Source: Pyrenophora tritici-repentis (Eukaryota; Ascomycota; Dothideomycetes; Pleosporales; Pleosporaceae). From it: a stretch of 64,000 nt of DNA. Positions 1 through 12,800 of this stretch are shown piece by piece (within the stretch, counting starts at the first letter, position 1; each line of letters begins with the position of its first letter). The notes under the pieces are model-generated. The model was given only the letters and a program-made list of their open reading frames with translations. It searched no databases and had not been told where the DNA came from. The position numbers and the translations under genes are program-made. The stretch spans positions 5,394,001 through 5,458,000 of the forward strand of contig NC_089390.1 of NCBI RefSeq assembly GCF_003171515.1, in the 5' to 3' direction.

Positions 1-1245
1 TCTCGGGGCCTGGGAGGCCCTATGCAGACTGGGCAGCCCAGGCAAGGCTTGCTTACCGGTAATCGGCACAGCAGATGTTGAGTCAAAGAATTGCGAGCCA
101 GATGTAGGTCAAAATATGCATGTGGCGTGTTAAGCCCGTGCTTGGTTTGATCCTCACAATCTTTGAGGACTGATGAGCATCTTTCATTACATCCGAGAAC
201 GCATGAATATGTAGAAATTATTATACTTAGTACTGTACCAACGCGTGTGCACAATGTCGCATCGTTGGGTGGGTACAATTTTTCGCCACTATACCTTGTC
301 AAGTACGACGCCGTGTTAGATCTGCGCATCTCCCGTCTGTTTGGCTTCGGTTGCATATCCGGGTGTATACTAGAGTAGGAAAGCATCCTATATGATGTCA
401 AACTTAGGCAAGGTCCGAGTTTTCCCTGTTTAAGGAACAGACTTGGTCCATTTCGAACTTTGTTAATTGTTAGAAAGTCCGGATTGATATATGGATGAAT
501 GTTGAGATCTCACATGCATGTTACAACCATCGCATATACTTCCACCAGAAGGATATCGGGCCTACGAAGCGATCGGGAGCAGCGTCCGCTATCTGGCTGC
601 CAAGCCTGTCGATGACCCGCTTCTGTAGTCGCTCGGATGGAGATGGAGATGAGCGATTGGCTAATATACAGGAGGATTATCAACAAGGGGCAGTGATTGA
701 TGGGAAAACACGTGAAACGCAGGTGCTAGACGCTAGTCAGGTAAGGATCGAAACCCTTGCTTGTTGAGAAGACGTCTGCGCTCCTTCATTGTTCTGGATG
801 ATCGTCGCATTGTTCGACGAGGGGAAGCTTTTGAGGTTGCGGGACATTGAGTGGTGTTCGGGTGGAGTAACCGAGAAGGGCACTAGTTGTGCGGAGCGTC
901 TTGGCAGGGCGACTTGTCTGCACCTCTTAGAGGTCACTTCATTTCATCAATTATTGTACATGCGGGCAAATCGAGCCTTTGAAGTCTACCTGCGAGATGT
1001 GTTGAGGATATTAGGTAATATGATTGAGTATTCTCATACAATGTAGCTATCGACACTGAATTGGGAACTTAGTCCATGGTCTGTACCTAGGTACCGACAT
1101 TCCTCACTTGAAACCTATGTACCAGGGGTCAATTGGCCCACTGATATCGCATACCCTCAGCTGGTCATATATTAAAAATGTCGCTGAATGAGTAGAAGTC
1201 AAGCCATCGCTTCCCTACATCTGCACAACACCAAAGAACCTGGAC
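1..1245. other. Intergenic, no gene seen
   Basis: I see no coding region that can be supported. The open frames here are short, in conflicting directions, and show no recognisable motif. No tRNA, LTR or terminal inverted repeat was found. It is the 3' side of the sirtuin gene that ends at 1246. Confidence 0.6.
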
Positions 1246-2261
1246 TCATGAGCCCTCAGCGGCATCCCCCATCTTCTCGATATCGATCTCACCAATAACA
1301 CTCTTCAGTAGCTCAGGCACAATTCGCGCGGCATCACCCTGAAAAAACCAGTCTTTATCGTACAAACCGCCGGCGGGAATGTCTTCAGGGTCCATGTTGA
1401 TGACAGCCACACGCGCCCCCTTCATGCGCGCTTCGTCCACATAGCCAGCTGCAGGATATACCTTTGCACTTGTACCGATAACCATGATGAGGTCGACATT
1501 TCGGTCGTCGTCAATAAAATCATCCACATCCTTCATGACATCCTTTGGCAGAGCCTCTCCGAACCAAACGACGCCGGGGCGCAACAAGCCAGTTTTGCAG
1601 GCAGGGCAGTGTGGCAGATGCGAGTAGTCGAGCTCAGGAATAGCGACATTGATGTCTGAAATGTCTAGTTCGCGAGCTGCGAGGGCAGAGGTCGTCGTCG
1701 GATCTGAGTCATCGCTGGGAATGGCGAGGGCAGGCACGATGGGATCGGTGTAGTTGTTTCGCTCGACGTACTTGCAGAAGAAGTCGGAGCACTTTACGTC
1801 GAAAAGTGAGCCATGGAGGAGTTTGAGCTTATCAATGGGATGTTGGGCGCGGGGCGATAGTCCTAGAAGGGTCGTCGTTAGCTATAGCATGAAAGAGCCT
1901 CGGGGCTATGCGCACCATCGACGTTTTGACTCAGCGTGATGAATTCTTCCCTCTTCCTCGCTAGCTCTGCAAGCGCATAATGCGCAGGATTCGGCTTGGC
2001 CTTGAGCGCCATATGCCGTCGGTAGCTGTAGAATTGCCACACTAGGCCGGGGTCTCGCTCAAAGGCCTGTGGTGTCGCCAGCGATGTCGCGTCATGTGTC
2101 CGCCACATTCCTCCGGCTCCTCTAAACGTTGGCAGTCCTGATGAAGCGGACAATCCCGCGCCGAGTAGGGCAAGAATGCGCGTAGACTTATTCAGGTGTT
2201 CCTGGAAGCTCTGTAGCTGCTCGAGCGGGACCACGCTGGATCTGGGGGCCGAGGAGGCCAT
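1246..2261 (-). CDS. NAD-dependent protein deacylase, SIRT5-like sirtuin
   Basis: Two exons, 2261-1916 and 1862-1246, give about 320 residues. The 53-nt intron (1863-1915) has a GTGCGC donor, a GCTAAC branch site and a TAG acceptor, and splicing rejoins the NVDG...LSPRAQHP segment in frame. Visible sirtuin motifs are the NAD loop GAGLSASSGLPTFRG (about residues 34-48), SQNVDGL, the catalytic histidine in LLHGSL, two zinc pairs (CSDFFC and CPAC), and GTSAKVYPAAGY. The FYSYRR segment keeps the Tyr-x-x-Arg pair that in SIRT5 binds the acidic acyl chain, so desuccinylase/demalonylase activity is likely (inference). Class III sirtuins are often mitochondrial, but no clear targeting peptide is visible. 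It is divergent from the Icp55 gene. Confidence 0.93.
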
Positions 2262-2505
2262 TCTTGGGCGGATAGTATTTGCGAATACGGTGGTGGTCTT
2301 GTCGAGTAGTGTTTATGACTACGTATAGTGTTTAGTGAGCGTGTCATATATGCGTTTGCTGTACAAGGCAACAATGGGGGTGTTTGCGGGGGAGGAGCTG
2401 TAGTGGCACATGCAGGTACACGGTACGTCAGCCGGCCTGGCCAGTTTCCCCACTATCGACCGCTAGCGTCATGGCAGCGGAAAGTACTCCCTCTTCCGCC
2501 AAAGC
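2262..2505. promoter_or_regulatory. Divergent promoter between sirtuin and Icp55
   Basis: This 244-bp gap separates the two start codons of oppositely directed genes, so both promoters must lie here or overlap the 5' ends. No specific binding site could be assigned. Confidence 0.55.
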
Positions 2506-4111
2506 TTGATTCGCTCGTTGCAACCTCCGCCCTTCTTTTCCGCCCTCATGAATTCGGCCTTGCGACTATTGCGGCCAATTGCACGCGTGCGATGGCGTGG
2601 TGATAGCAGAGCATGGACGAGGACGCGGGACGCAAGAGTTGGCATCACGAGGACCTACGCTGAGATTGCCGTTCCTGCAGCAGAACTTCGGTTCGGCCAA
2701 CCACTGCATGAGACGCATCCACATCTCCTCAAGGCTGGGGAAGGTAATACCTGTCCCTGGATTCAGCTGACATATACTAACTCTCATGGTAGTTACACCC
2801 GGAATTACAGCCCTGGAGTACCACCAACGCCGCGCTGCCCTTGCCAAAGAGTTGCCGCCCAATTCCGTTGCCATACTCGCGGCGAATGACTTGAAATATG
2901 CATCAGGTGCCGTCTTCTATAAGTTCCACCAAGACCCAGACTTCCTGTATCTCACAGGGTTCAAAGAGCAGGATGCATTGGCTATCATAGAGAAACATGA
3001 GGATGGTGACCATACTTTTCATCTATATGTGCGACCCAAGGATCCCAAAGTGGAAGCATGGGAAGGTCCCAGGTCAGGCGTTGAAGCCGCAGAAGATGTC
3101 TTCAATGCAGATGTGAGCGGTAGTATCGACGACCTACCCCGCCTCCTCCCCGAGATAGTAAACCGCGTGCAAAACATCTACACCGACCTTCCCCAAAACC
3201 GCGTCTCCAAGAACCTGATTTCCCGCTACCTGGCGGGTGCAGAACCTTCACGCACAGGTGGTATATATAGCGTTTTCCGCGAATCCCCAGCAAGCATCAA
3301 GTCCCTACGTCCACTCGTAAACGAACTGCGTCTCATCAAAAGCGACACAGAGATCAAAAACATGCGCCACGCCGGCCAACATTCCGGCCGTGCCATAACG
3401 GACGCCATGCGCCAAACCTTCACCACAGAAAAAGACCTCGACTCCTTCCTCGACTACTGGTTCAAGCAAGACTCGTGCGACGGCCCTGCCTACGTGCCCG
3501 TCGTAGCTGGCGGCATCAACGCAAACACGATCCACTACGTCTCAAACGACATGCAACTAAACCCCAACCACCTCGTCCTCGTCGACGCCGGTGCCCAATA
3601 TGGCGGCTACGTTACAGACATCACGCGTACATGGCCCGTATCCGGTAAATTTTCCTCGTCGCAAAAAGACTTGTACGAGGTACTCCTGGCTGTACAGCGT
3701 AGTTGCATCTCTCTTTGTCGTACGGACTCCCACTTTTCTCTTGATAAATTGCATCACATGGCTTCGCACTCCCTAGCTCAAGGCCTCAAGGATCTGGGGT
3801 TTGATATGTCCTCTCCAGACGCTATACAAACACTCTTTCCCCACCACGTCGGTCACTACGTCGGCCTAGACGTACACGATAGCCCCGGCCTCTCCCGAAG
3901 CAGACTCTTCGAGAAGAACATGTGTGTGACGGTCGAACCCGGTGTCTACGTCCCAGACGATGAGCGTTGGCCCAAGTGGGCGAGGGGCATAGGCATTAGG
4001 ATCGAAGACAGTGTTTGTATAGACGATACAAGTCCTTTTGTGCTTACTACCGAAGCCGTCAAGGAAGTTGTGGATATCGAGGCGTTGAGGGGGAGTGAGA
4101 CCAAGATCTGA
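2506..4111 (+). CDS. ICP55: Mitochondrial intermediate cleaving peptidase Icp55 (Xaa-Pro aminopeptidase family)
   Basis: Two exons, 2506-2743 and 2793-4111, are joined across a 49-nt intron with a TACTAAC branch site, giving about 518 residues. The N-terminus is rich in Arg, Ser and Leu and lacks acids, as expected for a mitochondrial presequence; a start at the second Met (2551) is possible. The HPHLLKAGEVTPGI segment spanning the splice is typical of the family. M24-family metal ligands are visible: Asp in LVDAGAQYGGYVTDITR (two), His in FPHHVGHYVGLDVHD, Glu in VTVEPGVY and Glu in GIRIEDSV. In yeast, Icp55 removes one residue from proteins after mitochondrial processing peptidase cleavage, creating stable N-ends. 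The presequence and the joining motif favour Icp55 over cytosolic prolidases. Confidence 0.93.
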
Positions 4112-5326
4112 AAAGGGTGAGGATGAAGGTACATGTCATATGGGGCTGTTGTGGTATATGTATATGTATGTAGATACGAAAAGCATGCGTACGAGTCATG
4201 AAGCTCTGGCACAAAGATTGTATGGATCACCAAGTGTGACGTATGATTGTGTAACCCAGGTCGACGGATAAAGGTATCACGTGACTCTGCTTTTCAAAGT
4301 GTACATATACGCTTAGTTTGTCCGCTACGGACATTACAATTGGATCGACGTTGGAAGTGCAGACCATGGACTCAAATCTCTCTGAAGCTTCTTTGTTCCC
4401 TCTTAATCTCTCAGTCCTTTAAACATTTATAATATTCTTTGATTTTCTACCTCCCCACTGTCTAGTGTGCAAAAGCCGTTGATGGCGAGAGATAGAGAGG
4501 AAAGTTACTAGTTAGTGAGTTATACTGTCTTTCAATTCGGTAGGAAGTTAGATAGGCATGATTGCGAGTCGTCCGTTCTCATCGTTGTGACCTTGCCTGC
4601 ATGTATAGCAACTGTGAGTGCATGAATATTTGTTAGAAATGATTTGTTTGTCTGGAACACGGTAACGGAAGCAGAAACAGCCTTGCCTTTCAGCTGTTCA
4701 GGTTTATGTTTGTAATTATATTCATATGCGTATGCATTTATACATTCATGTGTATATACCTGCGCGCTCGTACAGCTACAGATGTTGTGCCGACCTGCCT
4801 CTTTTCTTTATCTTCCCCCTCTTCGCCCGTCTCTACCCAGATTAAGCGTTTCCCACAAATCGATCCTGAAAATAATACAACCGAAAATTTGAGCCAATCT
4901 GGACTCGGCTTTTTCGCTTGTTCCCCTCCCGATTTCAAATCCTAAAAACTACTCGTTGTTTTGATTCACTTTCGCGCCGCGGAACCGACATTGAGTCGAT
5001 GACGACAGAATGGCGATGGAGGATGACGCGCCAGCGCAAAGTGCTCCGCTAGCCTGGTGTAACAGGTTGGTGGCGAGGCGTGGTGTGGCGTATGCAGGGA
5101 GACGCAAACGTCAAAAGTGCTCGGGACAAAGATCTGAGGAGAGTAAAAAAACGCTCCGTTTCGCCTTTTGTCGTCGCTACCTCTAGCTTCTCCTAGTTCA
5201 GTCTAGAACTCATTCTCGGGGTCGTCGCCGCACTTGAGTGCCACTTTCAATCTTCGTCACCCGGTAAGCGGAGTGACGGTGATATAATATATGTATGAGC
5301 AACGCAAAGATGTGCAGGACACCCCC
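4112..5326. other. Intergenic region between convergent genes
   Basis: This 1.2-kb stretch lies between two 3' ends. A frame starting at 5010 (about 57 codons) has no support. Pyrimidine-rich runs around 4795-4830 and 5160-5200 are visible, but no gene or repeat is called. Confidence 0.5.
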
Positions 5327-8039
5327 TCAAAGCATGTGGAAATGATAGTTGCCAAAGTCGTCTAGCTCGTACCGAAATAGCGCATCGGAAGATTGTTCTT
5401 TGCCGGGCCATGGCAGATATTTGGGATCGAACGGGACTGAGGCGGGTTGCTGGACCACCATGGTCATCTCATCAGGGAAGGCGTCTGCGATGTCGACCCA
5501 GACGCTTGGGTCTGATGTTTTGACGATAGAGTATACAACTTGGTATGCGCGAGCGGCGAGGCTGTTCGTTTCGCGCATGACGCGAAGCCAGTTGGCAAGC
5601 TGATGCACTGCTGCTACCGACTTTTTGGATGGGTCGCGGAAGCTGGTAGAACAGGCAATTGCGTTCATGAGGACGGCGAGTGATTGCATGACTGTGTTGA
5701 ACAGCTTGTCAGCGGCAAGAAGCTGAGTCTGGGATGGGGAACTCACTGTTATGAACGATCGACCACCATGGCCCTTTCTCGTAGAGGGCGGCGGGATTGG
5801 ATTCGGCGGCCAAAAGCGAGGCCACATCTTGTGCTGCCTGAATGCATGCGTCCGCAACCGACTGGTCTAACGAATTGTAATCGTCGGTCCCAGCCTCGTA
5901 ACATCTTTCGATACGACGGAGCGATGGCCGCGTCGTGAGAATTCTCAGTCTATAGTATTGGAGTTTGAGCAAGAACATCTCTCGTTGTTGCTCGTGGGTG
6001 AAGTTCCACGTCTCCTGGTTGAGTTGAGGAATGCACTCCGCTGCCCACTTTTCCAAATCTGCCACCAATGACACGATTGTTTGTTGTATGTATTCCCATG
6101 ATGGCGGGGATCTTCTCTGCGTATAGAGTCCAGAAATGGCTCGCTGAGTCAACAGGTTCAAATTGGAGTCTGCATCCAAGAATCTCGAATTGGCGGTTGC
6201 AATCACGCCCGGAACCTGGACTTCTGGGATGGCGCTGGGCAAAGGGGTTGTGATATCCTCGTTGGGTATGATATTCGGTCGGCCTGTGATCGAACTCAAC
6301 AGACTCTCTAGCGCGTGCAGACTCCACCATGTACGGACCATGCTTTGTTGTTTCAGAGCGGGGATGGAATAGTTGCCGTCTTGGATATGGAGGCCTAGTG
6401 AGAAGGCTGACCGCATGGCGATGCCGACCATGACCCAGGCCCTGTCAAGATCTGATAAGCATGCATGCCACGTAAATCTAACATGGACTATGAAGTGAAC
6501 ATGAAAAGCACCAATTGTGACAGAACTCACCTATTAACGTGGCCAAGGGTCATGTAGTAGATAGCAAAAAGACCAGCAGCCTGTGAATCCTCAGCGTTGT
6601 GTAAGTGACGCCAATGGCACACCAATTACCTGCGTGGTGGACAGATCTGGAGCCGAAAGAACGACAATAGCGTCATTCATGCTAAGTAACTGGAAGGCGC
6701 GTGAAAGATAAACGACGTGATCGAGCTCATCTGCTCGCCAGTTGGCCTGAACAAGATGCGAGAACTTTGCGCCAATGGCAAACACGAGGTTTACTAGAGC
6801 GAACCATTTCTCTGGGCAATGTATAGCCTGTCCGTGCCGTACCAGATCGTAGTATTGTCTCAGCTGGCTCTCGAGCGTCGCAGGTAAGAGAGGGAAGGAG
6901 GTATGGACAGTCGTGCTAAAGCAATGGAATAGCAGGCCTGCAGTGTGTTCTGGTGGAAGCTCGAACGGATTTCCACAATCGGCCAATTTGATGCCGTCGT
7001 CGTCAAGATAGTAGTTGGTCAGGGCAACGTGCGGAACTGGGCTCGCCGGGACCGAAGTTGGTGATGTAGCGAAGGCTGGTGAAGCTGGATGAGATAGGGA
7101 TGTGGACACGTCGGCAGGATCCAGATAGACAGTCTCGATAGCCTGCACTCTACTTCTCAGGCTCTGCAGCCACTGGACTTCTGAGATCTGGCCCAAGTAG
7201 CCCGCTTCAACTACATCACAGTTCTTGGTACCGGCGCCTTCTTCATCGCAGGACTCTTCAGCGACGATTCCGTCAAGTCGGGGCAGTGGCGATTGATCAG
7301 AAGTGGGCGATGTTTCCGGGGCGAATGGGACATGACTAGATGAAGATGCAAATGGGTGCGAACGTGAAAGCTGTTGAAATTGCTGGGCAGCGGATGCTCG
7401 CGAGGACGAGGACATGGAAGCAGGAGACTCAGCCTCCTCGTCTAACTTGGCGGAGTTAGTCTAAGATTCAGTGACAATGGCTCATGATGAGAATATGGGG
7501 CGGTGATGGATCCGACAGATGGCTTGGTCTATTTCGATCAGTGGTTAGATACTCACATCTTGAAGTACATCTTCAATCCTTCGCTTGTCGTCGCCGCTGA
7601 CGCGTAGACTTAGATCTTTTAGAACGGACACCAGGGCTTGATTACGATCTTTCGCACTGCGTAAGGGTCAAACAGCTGATGGTGCAACAGGGAGGGGGGC
7701 GAGGCTGACGTTGCCAGGCGATCTCTTCGGGGCCGTTCGTAAACACAGGGCTTGTCGGTCTTTTCGCAATAGTTACAGCGGGGAAGGCCGCCGCTACATT
7801 TGATTTCTGGCAGAGTTCGGTCAGACGATAATGTCACTATCAACTTGGAGCATGCACATCGATGACCCACTTCTCTTGTGGCAGATTCGACATGCTCGTT
7901 GCACTCTGTCCCTCTGTCGTGACTTTGGTATGGTAGGTGGCGGGGCGCGTCGTGCAGGCAAGCGTGGAATGGCGACCTTGAACTGGGACCCGTAAGGACC
8001 AAGACCCTGCGGACCACCGGATCGCCTGTCGTCTTGCAT
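5327..8039 (-). CDS. Zn2Cys6 fungal transcription factor with Fungal_trans domain
   Basis: Seven exons can be built: 8039-7871, 7806-7710, 7656-7557, 7460-6630, 6580-6531, 6441-5747 and 5691-5327. All phases agree, giving about 768 residues. The binuclear zinc cluster C-x2-C-x6-C-x6-C-x2-C-x6-C is at residues 50-77 and is split by the first intron between HKR and KIKC. A linker (KDRNQALVSVLKDLSLRV) follows, then the middle homology domain, with AAGLFAIYYMTLGHVNRAW and AMRSAFSLGLH. The N-terminal 45 residues look unconserved, so the true start could be in another upstream exon. The intron at 7657-7709 has a weak GTCAGC donor but restores phase exactly. The target genes are unknown. A second, broken regulator is divergent on the other side of 8040-8777. 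Confidence 0.87.
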
Positions 8040-8777
8040 CGGGCCACTCGCAAATCTCGCGCTGCGTGGGTAAGGGAGTAAGAACCATCTCAGCGCATAC
8101 TAGATTGTGTTTATGCGCATTACCGCCTGCGTCATGGGAATCAAAGATTGGGGATGGAGGCAGGGGCTTGGCAGCCGTGTGATTGGCTTCGGTGCTGAGG
8201 TCCGCAGGGCCAATACAGAGCTTGCCCGTAACGTTGCTCGACCTCTTAGGTGGCGGTCATACCCATGGTTTGCTAAGGAGACGAAGATTGTTCCCGTCGG
8301 AGCGGAAAAGCGCATATAAAAGCCTGTCGTGCTCTTGCCATGGGAAAGACCGTCTTCTTCCATGTTACCATATTGCCTCGCCTCGCACGCGCCCACCCCT
8401 GCAAACCCGGACGCGTCTACCCTTCTTTGGCAAAGGATTGGAATGTAGCGCGCCACAATGCATACTCTACAGTCTTCGCGAGACTCATCCTGGATCCTGG
8501 ACTAGGTGATGCTGACTCGAGTCGGTGATTGCTGGACGGGCTGAAAAAGCAATATGAGGCGCGTTCCGAATGCGTATCTCGTATCGAGGATAACTATTTC
8601 GGCTACGCCTAGCTTACCTCATCATGACATAATCACGTACCATGTCAGACAGCACGTTTTGTGATTGGCGGGAGACGTTCCGTCCACTCACGAGCACAAC
8701 GTCCATATCACTATTATGGTCGTTATGGGGCAACCCATACTGCCTCACATCCTCTTGTTTGGCAAACAACCTCAAAC
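8040..8777. promoter_or_regulatory. Divergent promoter region between two Zn2Cys6 regulators
   Basis: This 738-bp gap separates two regulator genes transcribed away from each other. No coding frame or convincing CGG-type inverted site is seen. The assignment rests on gene orientation only. Confidence 0.4.
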
Positions 8778-9835
8778 ATGACAACTTCGCCTTTACGCCC
8801 TCTGCCTCAGTTGCTTCCTGCTCCTCCAGGCGCATGCAGACGGCCGACCACACAGCCCAAGAAGCCACAAGTCTCTGCTGCGTGCAATAATTGCCGGGCC
8901 CGTAAGACCAAGGTAATTGCATCTTGACGAGGGTCCCGAGACCCTATACCCCGACTGACTTTGCTAGTGCAATGGAGAACGTCCAAAGTGCTCGCAATGC
9001 GCCACAAAAGATATGCCCTGTGTCTACACTGAGACAGAATCACGTCAAGTGAAGCGCGAATACGAGGAGATGCGCGGAAAGCGCTCCGCCCATGAAAAAT
9101 TGTTCGACATGTTAAGAACAATGTCTGAGACCGACTCCGCTGACGTTTTGCGTCGTATCAGAGCGGGCGGCAACGTGCAAGATATACTAAACCAGATCAA
9201 CGATGGCAACCTTCTGATGCAACTCTCTCTTTTTCCTGAGCGACGGCGTGGATATGAACTCCCTTACCGTGTGGAAATTCCTGCTTTCATTCGGACTGGT
9301 AACAATCTGTACCTGGAATCTGTCGTCTATGAGAACGCGTCCACGACCTCGGAGCCAGTTCCGCTAGCAGATGTGAAAGAGAGTGCCATGAACATATATA
9401 TGATGCCTTATTCATCAGCAGTGATGGCGGATCCTCTACTATCTCGGGTAACAACAGCCAAGTGGACGAACGTCATAATTAATAACACCCTGTTGAGACA
9501 GCTCCTCGGCGCTTATTTCATGTACCAGCACCCAAGCTATGTTTACCTGCACAAAGACCTGTTCCTTCAAGATATGGTTGATGGGAAAGATCAGTTTTGC
9601 TCGCCACTTTTAGTTAATGCCATACTCGCGGCCGGCTGCCATTGTTCAAGCCATTCACGACAGCACTCAGTTCTGGAATCCACACACACTTGGCTACCTT
9701 TTTCTCGCCGAAACGAAGAGGCTGTGGGAGTTGGAAGTTTCAGAGTCGCTCTCGCTTACTACTGTAGAGGCCGCGCTTATACTCCAGATCGTTATGAATG
9801 AAAACGGCCTGGACCGAGTCGGCCTGTCTTACATG
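8778..9835 (+). pseudogene. Zn2Cys6 transcription factor, frameshifted and cut off by hAT-1
   Basis: Exon 1 (8778-8912) and exon 2 (from 8968) join across a 55-nt intron. They complete a zinc cluster with Cys at about residues 36, 39, 46, 53, 56 and 63. The following frame has a plausible regulator middle region (YVYLHKDLFLQDM, SPLLVNAILAAGCHC). At about 9640-9650 the homologous reading shifts by one frame: AIHDSTQFWNPHTLGYLFLAE and VEAALILQIVMNENGLDRVGL continue in another frame, so there is one extra base. The coding sequence stops at 9835, where hAT-1 begins, and no downstream part is found on the far side of the transposon. The C-terminal half of the regulatory domain is therefore missing. 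A real intron instead of the frameshift is unlikely, because the two frames abut without splice signals. Confidence 0.8.
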
Positions 9836-12800
9836 CAGACTTTCCAAAAAGCAAGTTGACTTGGATTACTTGCTTGACTTGCTTGGTTTAAACCAAGCAA
9901 GCAAGTCAAGTAAGAGCTGGGCAGCTAAGCAAGCAAGTCAAGTCAAGATACTTTGCTTGCTTGGCTTACTTGGTTTACTTGGTTGTTTTAGCGTTACTGT
10001 GATGAGGGTGCTAAAACTGCTGTACGGTAGATGTCGCGATGGTTTTGAAGTGTTGCAGTTGCCTCGGTTGAGTCCCAAACAGGCTAAGCGGCTATCAAAT
10101 AACGTTAGCCTTAGTCTAGCGCATTGCTCCAATCTCGACGTACGCCTGTCTAGAAGCCTATCGCAATGCAGTATCCCCTATAGCAACGCGTTTTCCAGTG
10201 ATTTATACTGCCCTGATACCCCCAATATGGCCAAACGTCGCCTACCACAAACTTCTGCTCGGAGCAAACGTACGAAAGTAGCCGCTGCCACCAACAACGT
10301 CGCCTCAACTCCTGAGGCTTCACCTGAGCCTGCATCTAAGCCTGCATCTAAGCCTAGACCTCAGCGTCGATCACCTCGCAAAACCCTAGCTGCCGCAAGC
10401 CAGGCTAACGCCTCGCCGCCAATACCTACCTTCGAGTTGCAGTTCTTAGAGTCGCAGGCGGAGGCTGAGATTGTCGCGCCCACCGAGGGCAGCCGAGCTG
10501 GCACGGTGGCTACAACTGAGGCTGGAGAGGGTGGTCAGGATGAGACAAACAGCGCACTAGTTGAGAACTTTGACGGCATTGACTGGGCACGTTTACCTGA
10601 TTTTATCAAGCCATCGGCGCGTTCTAAGCGCCCAAAAAGTTGGATCTTTCAGTATGGCTACCGCGTTGTTGAGCGCCATGCTACATCTCGAATCTGGTTT
10701 GTGTGCAAGTACTGCCATGTACACAAAACTATCGACGCTGGCCGTGGTGGTTTGTTTAACATTACTCAGGCTACAACCTCAGCAGCCACCCATCTCAGCC
10801 AACCAAAGCCTGGCCACAACCTTACGAAAGATGGCCCAAAGTTAGCGCAGAGAGCTCGAGGCCAGCTGTCGTTGCGGCAAGCTTTTGACGCTGGTTTAGA
10901 CGTACAACAAAACACTGCTAACGCGTTTGGAAACTTCGACGTAGAGGGCTTTCGAACAGCCACTGTCATGTGGCTTGTTAACCGAAACCACCCGCTCAGC
11001 GAACTTACGACGCCTGATTTTAGAGAGATGATGAGATTTGCCAACCCAGAGGCAGAGGCAGCGTTGTGGGTAAGTAATACCAGCGTTTCTACCTTTGTGA
11101 TGAGGTTGTTCCGGTCTATACGACCGCAAGTTATCGACACCCTGTCAGGCTCAGTAAGCAAAATACACGTAAGCTTTGATGGCTGGACAACAAAGGGTGG
11201 TAAACGTGGCTTCTTTGGAGTAGTCGCTCACTTTGCCGACGCAGCTGGAATAATACGAGACTTACCAATCGATCTGCCTGAGCTCGCTGGCGCCCACACC
11301 GGTGAGGCTATTGCCAAAGCTATCTCGACGACGCTCTCAGCATACGGAATAACAAGCGACCGATTAGGCTATTTTGTACTCGACAACGCTACCAACAACG
11401 ACACTGCGATCGCCGCGCTCGCGCGCGAGTACGAATTTGAGTCCGCTCACCGGCGCCTCCGCTGCAGTTGTCACACGCTTAACCTCATCGGCCAGGCTAT
11501 TATATTTGGCACCAACAAAGACGCCTACGGCAACACTCAAGAGCAGTACAATACCGAGGAGCAGTATATGCGAGAGTGGCGGAAAGATGGCCCTATTGGA
11601 GTGCTAGTTGACGTCATCAACTATATCAAAACGCCGCAACAGTACGAGCTTTTTCGTGGCTACCAGCGCCTTGCCAACAACAACCTGCCTGCTGAAGGGC
11701 GTCTCAAAGTACTCGAGCCAGTCAAGCCTGTCGTCACTCGCTGGAACTCATACTATGCTGCTTTTGAGCGCGCTACCAAGCTTCAAGCCGCGTATAACTT
11801 GTACGCTGAGCATCATATCAATAGGGTTATCCTTGAAGATGCGCACGCTGCGCAGCGGAATAATAAGCGGCCCGACGCCCCAAACTGGATGAGATCAACT
11901 GGGCTCCGAGCTGCTGACTGGGCGGTGATTGCAGAGTACCAGGACTGCTTAGAGCCGCTCAAGTACGCCACAAAACGCCTCGAGGGACGCTCTAAGGATG
12001 GCAAATACGGCGCAATCTATGAGGTTATACCCGTTTTTGAGTACGTACTCAGCAAGCTTGAGGCCCGGGCGCGCCCGTTCGAGCACGTCGACTTCAACGC
12101 TCATGCCGAGGCTCCAGAGGATCACCTCAACGTCAACCTCCGCGCCGCGTGGAGCAAAGCCAACGACTACTACAACAAGCTCGACGACTCGCCCGCTTAC
12201 TACGCCGCTGTTTGCCTACACCCGTACTACAAGAACTACTGCGATGTGGCGTGGGCAGACAAAGCTGATTGGCTTACTAGTGCCAACGCGTCGTTCCAAC
12301 AGCTTTGGGCGGCATACAAACCTCAACGAGCACGCCAGCGGTATACAACTGCGCCGAGTAGCAACAACATAGACGAGGCAATTATTGCTATACTTAGCCG
12401 CAACAATGACCGAGAGGCTCCACTTGACGAGTTTGAGCGCTGGAAAACACAAGAGCCGCAGTGGACGCAGGAGCAGTACAACGCAGATGGAAATCCTGTC
12501 CAATACTGGATACAACTACTGCCGAAATACCCGCATTTAGCGCAGTTTGCAATCGATATCATGACTATCCCAGCATCAAGCAGCGACTGTGAGCGCCTCT
12601 TCAGTGAGCTTGGCGACCTTCTTGAACCTAAACGACGTGCTCTGGGCAGTGAGCTACTCGCAGCTCTTCAATTAGTAAGGTCATGGGTGCGAGCTGGTTA
12701 TAAACCGTACAACTGTAGCGAGGCTAAGCTTTCAGATGAGCAGCTTGTAGGAGATTACAACATACTAGAGTGGAACACTGAGTTTTGGTAATTTGTATGT

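Noticed and set aside
9600..9700. An intron explaining the frame change in the second regulator
   Set aside because: The two homologous frames meet within a few bases, leaving no room for an intron.
9798..10226. N-terminal extension of the hAT-1 transposase frame
   Set aside because: It translates the terminal and subterminal repeats; the Met at 10227 starts the protein-like part.
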